From Bacteroidales bacterium (GTDB lineage Bacteria > Bacteroidota > Bacteroidia > Bacteroidales > UBA932): 64,000 nucleotides of DNA. The notes under the pieces were generated by a model, which searched no databases, had not been told where the DNA came from, and saw only the letters and a program-made list of their open reading frames with translations. The stretch spans positions 26,266 through 90,265 of the forward strand of contig JAFVQD010000016.1 in the NCBI GenBank assembly GCA_017504965.1, read 5' to 3'. Position 1 is the first letter of the stretch, and each line of letters opens with the position of its first letter. Positions 36,517 to 44,037 of the stretch are shown here, in pieces. The position numbers and the translations under genes are program-made.

Positions 36517-36768
36517 CTATAGCAAATCAATGTCAACCTCAATACTTTCGCCACTATTCAGTTGTTCTACCCCTCTTATCAAATCATTTGACGTAGTGGG
36601 GGATGATAAAATACTTTCAGTGGCCTTTATAGAATTATACTCATCCAGAGAAATCAAAACTGCTGCCGTATTCCCCCTATTTATAATGAGTGCTCCGCTA
36701 TCACTGATAACAGAGTCTATATATAGTTTAGCATTAGCTCTAAATTCAGAAATAGTAGTTGTAGTCAT
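36517..36768 (-). CDS. Phd/YefM family antitoxin
   Basis: An 83-residue antitoxin with the Phd/YefM DNA-binding N-terminus (TISEFRANAKLYIDSVISDS), the strand ALIINRGNTAAVLISLDEYNSI, and an acidic C-terminal tail that should wrap the toxin (LNSGESIEVDIDLL). It is placed first in the operon, as is usual, and is preceded by a promoter containing a paired TGTACA operator. Confidence 0.88.
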   Translation of the reverse strand: MTTTTISEFRANAKLYIDSVISDSGALIINRGNTAAVLISLDEYNSIKATESILSSPTTSNDLIRGVEQLNSGESIEVDIDLL

Positions 36769-36792
36769 CTCAATTTCTTATTTTTTATACCA

Positions 36793-36823
36793 CAAATATA
36801 TGTACAAAATTTTGTACATACAA
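36793..36823 (-). promoter_or_regulatory. promoter with YefM-type operator
   Basis: Minus-strand -7 box TATATTTG (36793-36800) and TTG at -33 (36821-36823) are separated by 20 bases. That spacer is occupied by a perfect 22-base palindrome at 36799-36820, made of two TGTACA cores (36801-36806 and 36813-36818) with centres 12 bases apart. The same core and spacing are described for the E. coli yefM-yoeB operator. Confidence 0.75.
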
Positions 36824-36959
36824 GGATTATTTGGAAATATACAGATAGATAAAGCGAAATTTTTGAAACGTCAAGCTCAAATACAATCAAATAAATCAAT
36901 AATGCAATAATAGAAAGAAAAAGATTCCAATAATTATATAACAATAATCTTTTACAAAT

Positions 36960-37163
36960 TTATGTTTCAATAGATGTTTTATAAGTAACATTATGCCAAT
37001 GAATATATGATTTGGCTAAAGGATTGGATTCCGCCATTTCTCTTAATGCTTGCATCATAGTATACGCAGCAGTGTTCGTCACATATCCATACGGAGAAGT
37101 TGATATTTCAGCAAAAGAGGCAATGTTAAAATAACGATAACTTTGTTTATGAGGTGTAATCAT
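36960..37163 (-). CDS. small hypothetical protein
   Basis: A 67-residue open frame (MITPHKQSYRYF to YKTSIET) with no recognised family, signal or membrane segment. It is flanked by the toxin-antitoxin pair and the inverted-repeat element. It may be the end of a larger gene lost in rearrangement; codon use looks plausible, but nothing else supports it. Confidence 0.3.
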   Translation of the reverse strand: MITPHKQSYRYFNIASFAEISTSPYGYVTNTAAYTMMQALREMAESNPLAKSYIHWHNVTYKTSIET

Positions 37164-37230
37164 TTCCGTTATTAGCCTCTTAAGTTGTTCATTATTATGT
37201 CTTCTGTTCTTTTTGTTATTATTTTTCCGT

Positions 37231-37409
37231 CAGTCGTTTGTTTCCGTTGCCGATAGCGTCCATTGTACAGACGTGAAAGGGGAAAGGTTTTAGGGCTGAA
37301 TACTCTCCGTAGGAGGAAGATTTTGCCCGAAACGGCCTTACCGCTTGACCTTTTCGCTTTCAGAAGAGTCTGTACTAACTTAATGGACAGCAACGGAAAT
37401 AAGCGACTG
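37231..37409 (+). repeat. long inverted-repeat element, possible structured RNA or MITE
   Basis: Imperfect complementary arms of about 42 bases lie at 37231-37272 and 37368-37409. Paired blocks include CAGTCGTTTGTTTCCGTTG with CAACGGAAATAAGCGACTG, GTCCATT with AATGGAC, and GTACAGAC with GTCTGTAC. Two mismatches in the outer block are U-G wobbles if read as plus-strand RNA. The interior contains a small CTCC-GTA-GGAG hairpin and purine-rich stretches complementary to a pyrimidine-rich one. Family not recognised. Confidence 0.6.
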
Positions 37410-37432
37410 ATGTGATAGAATATATAAGATGA

Positions 37433-38152
37433 TTACACTACCAATATAGAACGTAAATCACCATAAAGTTCTCCCACCTTCAATTTTACACGCATAGAAG
37501 GCATGAAACGACAGTCTGTCATTATATGACTATGTAAATGTCCAGTATCATCGGTGTAATCTTTAGAATTAACGGTAATAAATGCCACATAAGGACTTAT
37601 TGGGTTAAGAGCATGAACTAATGAAATAAATGTACCCCAGATATAACAATCCTTGTATTCCGCTTTACGGGCTGCGGGGGCCATTTTATTACGAAGTCTA
37701 TAATCTGCAAAATCTCGATATTTATTTTGTTCTTTAAGAATAAATGTATTTTTCAAAATTCTATTTAACACCGTATTCAATCGATGCTCGATATTTAATA
37801 AATCTACAGCATTTACTATACGTTCTCTTTTTTTATCACTTACCATAAAATCTGCATAATCATGGATTTTCTGTTTGAGTTTTGTTTGGATATGCAGTAA
37901 TTTGTTGTGTTCTTCTTCATAATGATCAAGGAATTCATTTATTACTAGCCCAGATGTGATTGATACTAGTTGATTATTTTCTATATAATCTGCAATCCTT
38001 TCATAACACAACAAATCATTAATATTTAGATTTTCTCTTGCTGGAATCCTTAAAATATCCAGTAAAGCACAAGTATCCCAAAAAACAATCAGTTTGTCAT
38101 TAGGAATTTCCATATTCACTTGTGATAGATATATTCTTTTACCTGTTTTCAT
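37433..38152 (-). CDS. PIN-like domain protein
   Basis: A 239-residue protein with the layout of a PIN-fold ribonuclease: an N-terminal strand and acidic residue in LIVFWDTCALLDILRIP, a mid-protein Glu in LVINEFLDHYEEEH, an Asp in EYKDCYIWGTFISLVHAL, and FITVNSKDYTDD near the end. This resembles the larger DUF4935-type PIN proteins rather than the small VapC toxins. The start at 38152 (MKTGKRIY) leaves a 14-base overlap with the upstream gene; an ATG at 38164 gives 26. The overlap and the island context suggest an RNA-targeting defence or toxin pair; that is inference. Confidence 0.6.
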   Translation of the reverse strand: MKTGKRIYLSQVNMEIPNDKLIVFWDTCALLDILRIPARENLNINDLLCYERIADYIENNQLVSITSGLVINEFLDHYEEEHNKLLHIQTKLKQKIHDYADFMVSDKKRERIVNAVDLLNIEHRLNTVLNRILKNTFILKEQNKYRDFADYRLRNKMAPAARKAEYKDCYIWGTFISLVHALNPISPYVAFITVNSKDYTDDTGHLHSHIMTDCRFMPSMRVKLKVGELYGDLRSILVV

Positions 38153-38795
38153 TATTAACTGCATTTAATATATCTATTCCATATTCGTATAAGTAAGATA
38201 GCTCTGTTATTTTGTCATTATACAAGTGTGACCAGTGCCTATCTTCTATTAGCCATTGACATAAATCTTGTGAAGATAGTTCGCAATTGTTATTATGTGC
38301 AGTAATAACAAAATCAATCCATCTTTTATAATCTAAAGGATGTGCTATTGGCATATCTTTATTACACAACCTCTCCCATAAATCAAGTTTTTCAAAAGTT
38401 TCAGTATCAAGGATATTTTGCAATAATTGCTCTTCAACAGAAACGTTTACACTAAATGTTTCATCAATATTAGGAATTATAAAATCATTGAGAAAAGAAT
38501 TTAATACAAAATTATAATCAACAATTCCTAACTGAGGCTTTTCCGCCGATGTTATATTTGTTATTGTTAAAACACCATTATTCACTAACAACCATATATT
38601 ACTCTCAAAAAGAGATTTTCTTTTAGCTTTAAAACATGCAACATTTTCAATGTTAACAAATATATTTTTTGCATAATCTTCTGTTAGTTTTTTTTGATAA
38701 CTAAAAATTGGATTATGATTTTCCTTCAATACTGCTAATAGATTTATTAATTTCACTTCTGAATTAGCAATCTCTAAAGTTATAAACTTCTTCAT
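38139..38795 (-). CDS. hypothetical partner of the PIN-like protein
   Basis: A 218-residue protein not recognised. It is rich in polar residues, has no signal or membrane segment, and is predicted to be mixed alpha/beta with a helical C-terminal half (ETFEKLDLWERLCNKDM, LCQWLIEDRHWSHLYND). The position just upstream of, and overlapping, the PIN-like gene is where an antitoxin or specificity partner would be expected. There is no further evidence of function. Confidence 0.5.
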   Translation of the reverse strand: MKKFITLEIANSEVKLINLLAVLKENHNPIFSYQKKLTEDYAKNIFVNIENVACFKAKRKSLFESNIWLLVNNGVLTITNITSAEKPQLGIVDYNFVLNSFLNDFIIPNIDETFSVNVSVEEQLLQNILDTETFEKLDLWERLCNKDMPIAHPLDYKRWIDFVITAHNNNCELSSQDLCQWLIEDRHWSHLYNDKITELSYLYEYGIDILNAVNNENR

Positions 38796-38983
38796 AAAAT
38801 AAAAATGTTATTTATATTCTATATATCAAATACAAAGGTATTCAATTAATATAAAAAGTGCGTAAGAGATAATAAAGATATTATATCGTATAGATTGTTT
38901 TGGCCATTCTTTTCTAAATAGACTTGTCTAACAATTAATTCTTCGAATATAATAAACGAATATTATATATCCTTGTTAAGACA

Positions 38984-40181
38984 CTACATCATTATTAGTT
39001 CCGTTTTGTTGACTTCTCTTTTCTCCATTAATTTATCCATATCCTCCGAAATCTTATCATCAGTTACTTTGGCATATTCTTGAGTTGTACGAATATTAGT
39101 ATGTCCCATCATCTTGGCAATACTCTCCATCGGAACTCCTGCCGAGACAAGGAGCGTTCCGAAAGTATGCCTTGATTGATGGTAGGACAGGTTATGTTTG
39201 AATTGGTGTGCAAACCCCAATTCGTGTATTTCAAACCAAATCATATATCTGCAAGGCAATGGGAAGATTGGCTTGCTGTCATCTGTAGTATTGTATAGTG
39301 ACAATATCTGCTCAGCTATCGGGTGCAAGGGAATAAATGCCTCTACATCTGTTTTCTTACGGTATGTTCTAATGTACTTTCAGTCATCAGCAGTATGAGG
39401 ATAGAGTCTCTGCACATCCACATATGCCAATCCACAAAAGCAAGAGAGTATAAATGTTCGTCTTGCCAATTCTTGCAATGGATCGAGTTTTGGATGGTTC
39501 ATAATATCCTGCAATTGACTTTTGCTTATGTACATCAATTTCTTTGGAGGCTTTTTCTCATACTGGACATCTTCTATTGGATTGAAACGCAAGATGCCAT
39601 TATCCACAGCCAAATAGACTAATCGCTTCAACCAACACAAACAATGGTTCCTGTATGATGGCTATGTGGGTAGTTCATCTTCATATAGAGTACAAAGTTG
39701 TTACCAAACTCCTCAGTTATATCCGTATATAGCATATCCTCTTTGCCCAACGAATTGATATACTCACTCAAATAGTGTTGGTACATCTTTGATTGGCGAT
39801 ATGTAGATGTGGAGTCAATCTGTACGGAACGGATTTTAAGATGTTCCCTCTCAACCTCACCGGCTTGCAATATGTATTTTGGAATATCTGAAACACCCGT
39901 AATGGCATTCTTAGCAATTCGGCTGTAATGACACCATTTGCTTTTTGCAGACTATTGTAAGTATCATCAATACGATTCTTATAGTCATTGAGCATACCAT
40001 TGATTCTACTATTCTTTGTTTCGCCTTTCTTACCGTTCCAGTCATCAGGACGGCAATAGAGTCCTGTAGATAATACAGTAGCCCTGCCATCAATGGTTAC
40101 TCGACACATAATGGCGGTTGTGCCATCAGCCTTAATCTTGTTGCGATTGATATAGTATAGTTGTTTATATGTACTTCTCAT
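38984..40181 (-). pseudogene. tyrosine recombinase pseudogene
   Basis: A broken phage-type integrase spread over three frames. The N-terminal arm-binding part (MRSTYKQLYYINRNKIKADG) is at 40181, a frameshift near 39890 leads to KIRSVQIDSTSTYRQSKMYQ, another near 39650 leads to the catalytic domain, and an in-frame stop near 39378 separates FCGLAYVDVQRLYPHTADD from KYIRTYRKKTDVEAFIPL. The C-terminal HQSRHTFGTLLVSAG, MMGHTN and catalytic Tyr in TTQEYAKV are intact. It is next to the intact recombinase on the same strand but only distantly similar to it. Confidence 0.85.
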
Positions 40182-40200
40182 AATTCAAACTGTTTGTGTG

Positions 40201-41430
40201 TTATAAAACTAATGTCATATCACTTGTAGCCTTGATGAATATATCCATATCATCGAACAACTTCTTAGGTGTTACCTTAGCATATAGTTGAGTTGTGGTA
40301 AGGTTTGTATGCCCAAGCATTTTGCTGATTGTTTCTATAGGGACTCCTGCTTCAAGCGTAATCAGACTTCCGAAAGTATGACGCCCCATGTGATAGGCCA
40401 AATCCGCCTTAATTCCTGCCAAGTCTCGATGTCCTTTCATATGTCTTCGCAGATTAGGGTGGTGTATCATCGGGAATAACTCCTTGCGCTCATTACTGCG
40501 ATATTTCTCTATCAGAGCAATAGCTTCAGGCAATAGTTTTACTCGCCCCAAGTGCTCATTCTTTTTACGCAGATATTTCAGCCATAATGCACCATTGTCA
40601 TCGGTATAGATGTTATCGTCTGTTATTGAAACAGCATCGGCATAGGGAACACCTGTATAGCAAGCAAATAAGAATAGATCCCTTGCAATATTATGCGTTA
40701 CTCTGGATGCAGAAATTTTCAAATCCCGTATCTTTTCAAAGTCCTCTCGGCTCGATGCACGTGGTGCTTTCCTATTCTCTTTTGGAAGTTTGAAATTTAC
40801 GAAATAGCGTTTCTCTGAATGTCCCTCTTTGAACGCCAATCTGCAAATCTTTTTGAGTATGGCCAGATAATACCTTGCCGTATCAACTGCATGACCTTTA
40901 TCCTTCAAGACATACTCCTGATACTCATATGTCAAATGCTCATTCAACTGCCCGAAAGCCAAATCATCAACCTTGAGATGCTTTTTGATAAACTCGCCCA
41001 AATACCTGCGAGTATAGATATAGGTTGACATAGATGATTTGGCAAAATCAACACCGATTCTTGATCGCATATCCTCAATATGAATATCTAATCGCTTAAG
41101 CAGTGTCATTTGAGTTTCAACGCTTCCTTGAAACGCTTCTTTGACTGCAGTTGCATCAAAATCAATCTTACGATCCAAAAGAAAATCAAATGCCGAATTT
41201 ATGGCAAGCAGCAACTTGTCAATCTTGGTATTGATTTCAACAGCCTCCTTGCTTTTGCCATTGAGTCGGCTCTCGCGAGGATTCCATAGTTCGGGAGTAC
41301 ACGACAGTTTGCTGCTGAACTGCGCTATCGTTCGATTTACGGTAATTCGTCCCATGATGGGAGCCTTACCCAACTTGTCTAATCCGCTCCTTTTAAGGTA
41401 GAGCAACACCTTGAATTTTTCTACTTTCAT
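40201..41430 (-). CDS. tyrosine recombinase/site-specific integrase
   Basis: A 409-residue Bacteroidota-type integrase. N-terminal arm-binding region (KFKVLLYLKRSGLDKLGKAP), a core-binding SAM-like domain (about residues 105-200), and the catalytic domain with LFLFACYTGVPYADAVSI, YHMGRHTFGSLITLEAG, MLGHTN and the nucleophile in TTQLYAKV. As in IntDOT, the first catalytic Arg position is occupied by another residue (GVPYAD). It is the only intact recombinase in the island and could mobilise it. A dyad flanks its -7 box (41431-41473). Confidence 0.9.
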   Translation of the reverse strand: MKVEKFKVLLYLKRSGLDKLGKAPIMGRITVNRTIAQFSSKLSCTPELWNPRESRLNGKSKEAVEINTKIDKLLLAINSAFDFLLDRKIDFDATAVKEAFQGSVETQMTLLKRLDIHIEDMRSRIGVDFAKSSMSTYIYTRRYLGEFIKKHLKVDDLAFGQLNEHLTYEYQEYVLKDKGHAVDTARYYLAILKKICRLAFKEGHSEKRYFVNFKLPKENRKAPRASSREDFEKIRDLKISASRVTHNIARDLFLFACYTGVPYADAVSITDDNIYTDDNGALWLKYLRKKNEHLGRVKLLPEAIALIEKYRSNERKELFPMIHHPNLRRHMKGHRDLAGIKADLAYHMGRHTFGSLITLEAGVPIETISKMLGHTNLTTTQLYAKVTPKKLFDDMDIFIKATSDMTLVL

Positions 41431-41473
41431 ACGCTTATATTTTTAGTGGCAAATTTAGCCTATATATAAGCGT
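41431..41473 (-). promoter_or_regulatory. promoter and inverted repeat upstream of the integrase
   Basis: ACGCTTATAT (41431-41440) and ATATAAGCGT (41464-41473) are perfect inverted repeats bracketing a minus-strand -7 box TAAATTTG (41450-41457). The arrangement suits repression by a bound dimer, or a site used by the recombinase itself. The start codon at 41430 is directly adjacent. Confidence 0.5.
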
Positions 41474-41695
41474 TCTTTACTATGCAAAACAATGACAATC
41501 AACGCAATGTGATGCCATTGCAGATTATTTCGTTACCTACTGGCTTTAGGTAACAGCCAAGCAAACGATTTGGTAACTGAACTCTTGCCCCAAACCGTTA
41601 TTTCTTGCGTAGTACCAACTATGCGAGAAAATTGCTTTTTGCTGTTTCCCAACCATTTACGTTTGCCTTATTCAATTCCGAAATCGTTTGCTTTG

Positions 41696-41842
41696 CTACT
41701 TGCTTTCCATCTGAGTAGGCACACATTTGCAGTGTTAGCCTTGAACTATGGTATGCTAATAGAGAGCGTGAGTAAGATTCTCGGACATACCAACATTACG
41801 ACAACGCAGATTTACGCCAAAGTAACCAAGACTAAACTCTAA
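41696..41842 (+). pseudogene. C-terminal fragment of a third tyrosine recombinase
   Basis: Only the last part of the catalytic domain is readable: [36 protein letters not shown], then a stop. Upstream sequence from 41570 is open but does not resemble the family. It lies on the opposite strand from the other two recombinases. The rest of 41474-41904 shows nothing else. Confidence 0.7.
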
Positions 41843-41904
41843 CACGATATATCTATGTTTGAGAATAGGGTTAGCGGAAGATTCGCTATTTAATATGTAT
41901 CGGT

Positions 41905-42324
41905 ATGGAACGAACTATTATAACAATCAGCGAAAGTGGCAGAGTGAATATTCTTAGCGGTAATGTATGGATGTCTGAAATGGAGTTAGTGGAGTTGTTC
42001 GGGGTAATAGTCCCGACACTCAGAGCCGCCATCAAAGCAATATACAAAAGTGGAGCACTATCAGCTATCACAACTCTGCGATGTGATTTAGCCACGCCTA
42101 CAAGTAGGACAACATTCTACAATATCGAAGTGGTCATTGCCCTCGCATTTAGGCTGAATACATACGAGTCGTGTAGGATAAGACAGAAGGTGTTGGAGGG
42201 TATTTCTCACCCGCAAAAGGCAGGAATCAACCTATTCTTAATGTTGAAAAGTGTGAAAACAAGTATTATCACGATATTAAACAAAATAATTAGCAATAGA
42301 ATTGCAATAATCATCATAAAATGA
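41905..42324 (+). CDS. RhuM-like small protein, probably truncated
   Basis: A 139-residue protein. The first 95 residues (MERTIITISESGRVNILSGN, WMSEMELVELFGVIVPTLRA and FYNIEVVIALAFRLNTYES) resemble the N-terminal DNA-binding-like region of RhuM-type proteins, which are common on Bacteroidota mobile elements. The tail (KTSIITILNKIISNRIAIIIIK) is low complexity and probably reads out of the original gene. Function unknown. Confidence 0.45.
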   Translation: MERTIITISESGRVNILSGNVWMSEMELVELFGVIVPTLRAAIKAIYKSGALSAITTLRCDLATPTSRTTFYNIEVVIALAFRLNTYESCRIRQKVLEGISHPQKAGINLFLMLKSVKTSIITILNKIISNRIAIIIIK

Positions 42325-42333
42325 TTATATTTG
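42302..42333 (+). promoter_or_regulatory. promoter of the abiE pair
   Basis: TTG (42302-42304) and TATATTTG (42326-42333) are 21 bases apart, 19 bases before the AbiEi start. The heptamer TTGCAAT occurs at both the -33 (42302) and -7 (42331) elements, so it may be an operator for AbiEi autoregulation. Confidence 0.5.
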
Positions 42334-42352
42334 CAATCGTATCGCAGAATAT

Positions 42353-43162
42353 ATGAGACAGCAAGATTATAGTTTATCAGATTGGATTGAAGAAAAGGTA
42401 ATAAGAGGCTATTACACTTTTACGATTGAGGATGTTAAAAATAACTTTCCTCAATTTAGTGATGCCTATATTAGAACATCATTATATCGCTTAACAGTAA
42501 AGAAGAAAATTATTTCTCCTTGGAAAGGGTTTTATGTTATCATGCCGATTGAATTTGCCCTAAAAGCAGTTGTACCACCGGTATTTTACATTGATGCGTT
42601 AATGTCATTTTTGAACAAGAAGTATTATGTTAGTTTACTTAATGCAGCATCTTTCTATGGCGCATCACATCAAAGGGCGCAAACCTTTTCTGTAATGACT
42701 GAGGCCCCCAAATTAAGAAATACGACCAAGACTGGTACCTCCATTCTTTTCTTCTCCAAGAAGGATATTCCTGAAAAGTTTATACGAAAACATAAGGCTC
42801 AATCTGGTTATATAAATGTGGCATCCCCAGAACTGACAGCTATAGATTTAATTGAGAATGAAAAACATATTGGAGGCTTAAACAGGGCATGCACTGTTTT
42901 AAATGAATTAGTAGATAGTATTGATTTTGAAAAATTGGATGATGAATTCTTTACTCTTGCACCAGCACCCATATATCAAAGATTTGGATACATATTGGAA
43001 TCGGTCTTAGGGAGAGAAGAACTTGCTAATAAAATTAAGAGCAAAATGCCCTTTTCCACAACAAGAAATATTCCATTTAAAATAGGTAAATCAATAAAAG
43101 ATTGTGAGATAGATAGAAAATGGAAAGTAATTATTAATCAAGAAATAGAAATAGACGAATGA
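42353..43162 (+). CDS. abiEi: AbiEi-family type IV antitoxin and regulator
   Basis: A 269-residue protein with an N-terminal winged-helix region (about residues 8-75: WIEEKVIRGYYTFTIEDVKN, AYIRTSLYRLTVKKKIISPW) and the larger AbiEi antitoxin domain after it, including YYVSLLNAASFYGASHQRAQ and YINVASPELTAIDLIEN, the conserved (T/S)(P)E(x)TAlDL block. AbiEi neutralises AbiEii and represses its own operon. The stop overlaps the abiEii start by four bases. Confidence 0.85.
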   Translation: MRQQDYSLSDWIEEKVIRGYYTFTIEDVKNNFPQFSDAYIRTSLYRLTVKKKIISPWKGFYVIMPIEFALKAVVPPVFYIDALMSFLNKKYYVSLLNAASFYGASHQRAQTFSVMTEAPKLRNTTKTGTSILFFSKKDIPEKFIRKHKAQSGYINVASPELTAIDLIENEKHIGGLNRACTVLNELVDSIDFEKLDDEFFTLAPAPIYQRFGYILESVLGREELANKIKSKMPFSTTRNIPFKIGKSIKDCEIDRKWKVIINQEIEIDE

Positions 43163-43953
43163 TACCCGAATTTGCGATTAGAGAATGGAATGAAGTCGTT
43201 CCCTGGACTGAATCAGAACAGGTAGAACAAGATCTTCTTATTTGTAGAGCCCTAACAGAAATCTATAAAGATGAGTATTTGGCATCTCATCTGGCTTTTC
43301 GTGGTGGTACAGCTTTGCATAAGCTATTTCTTTCACCCCAACCTCGTTATAGTGAGGACATTGATTTGGTCCAAATTAAGGCAGAGCCTATCAAAGAAAC
43401 TTATGACCACATTAGGGAGGCATTGTCTTTTCTTGGAGATCCCAAGGTTAAACAGAAAAGAAACAATAATACTTTGATTTTTAGAATGGAGTCCGAAATA
43501 CCTCCTGTTGTACCTATTCACTTGAAAGTAGAAATAAACTGTAAGGAACACTTCAATGTGTTACCTATGCAAGAAATTCCATTTTCTGTTTCAAACAAGT
43601 GGTATCAAGGAGAATGTAATGTTCTCACTTACCAACTTGATGAACTTGTAGGTACAAAGCTTAGAGCATTATATCAAAGAAGAAAGGGAAGAGACTTATA
43701 TGATTTATATAAAGCTTTGACAACCAAAGAACTTAATATTGATAATGTGCTGAAATGCTATCATCAATATATGAATTTCGTAGTTGATCATATTCCTACA
43801 TATAAGGAATTTATTATTAACATGGAAGACAAAATGCATGATGAAGAGTTTTTGGGGGACACTCAACAATTACTTCGCCCTGATGAAAACTTTAATCCTC
43901 AAGAGGGTTATGAAATTGTTCGCTCAGTGTTAATAGATAGGTTGCAAAAATAA
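43159..43953 (+). CDS. abiEii: AbiEii-family nucleotidyltransferase toxin
   Basis: A 264-residue nucleotidyltransferase of the AbiEii/DUF1814 family. Motif I is GGTALHK (residues 49-55), motif II is RYSEDIDLV (63-71) with the two metal-binding aspartates, and the DELVGTKLRALYQRRKGRDLYDLY block supplies the later Lys and Asp residues. Characterised members block growth during phage infection, in some cases by adding nucleotides to tRNA acceptor stems. All catalytic residues look intact. Confidence 0.9.
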   Translation: MIPEFAIREWNEVVPWTESEQVEQDLLICRALTEIYKDEYLASHLAFRGGTALHKLFLSPQPRYSEDIDLVQIKAEPIKETYDHIREALSFLGDPKVKQKRNNNTLIFRMESEIPPVVPIHLKVEINCKEHFNVLPMQEIPFSVSNKWYQGECNVLTYQLDELVGTKLRALYQRRKGRDLYDLYKALTTKELNIDNVLKCYHQYMNFVVDHIPTYKEFIINMEDKMHDEEFLGDTQQLLRPDENFNPQEGYEIVRSVLIDRLQK

Positions 43954-44037
43954 TGTTAATATTGTAAAATTATAGGTTGGATTAGACGAAGATAATACAA
44001 ATAATAAATAAGATGTTGAAAAATAAACAACAAAGAT

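Noticed and set aside
37172..37393. 73-codon minus-strand open frame
   Set aside because: It reads straight through the inverted-repeat element and its composition follows the arms; no family resemblance.
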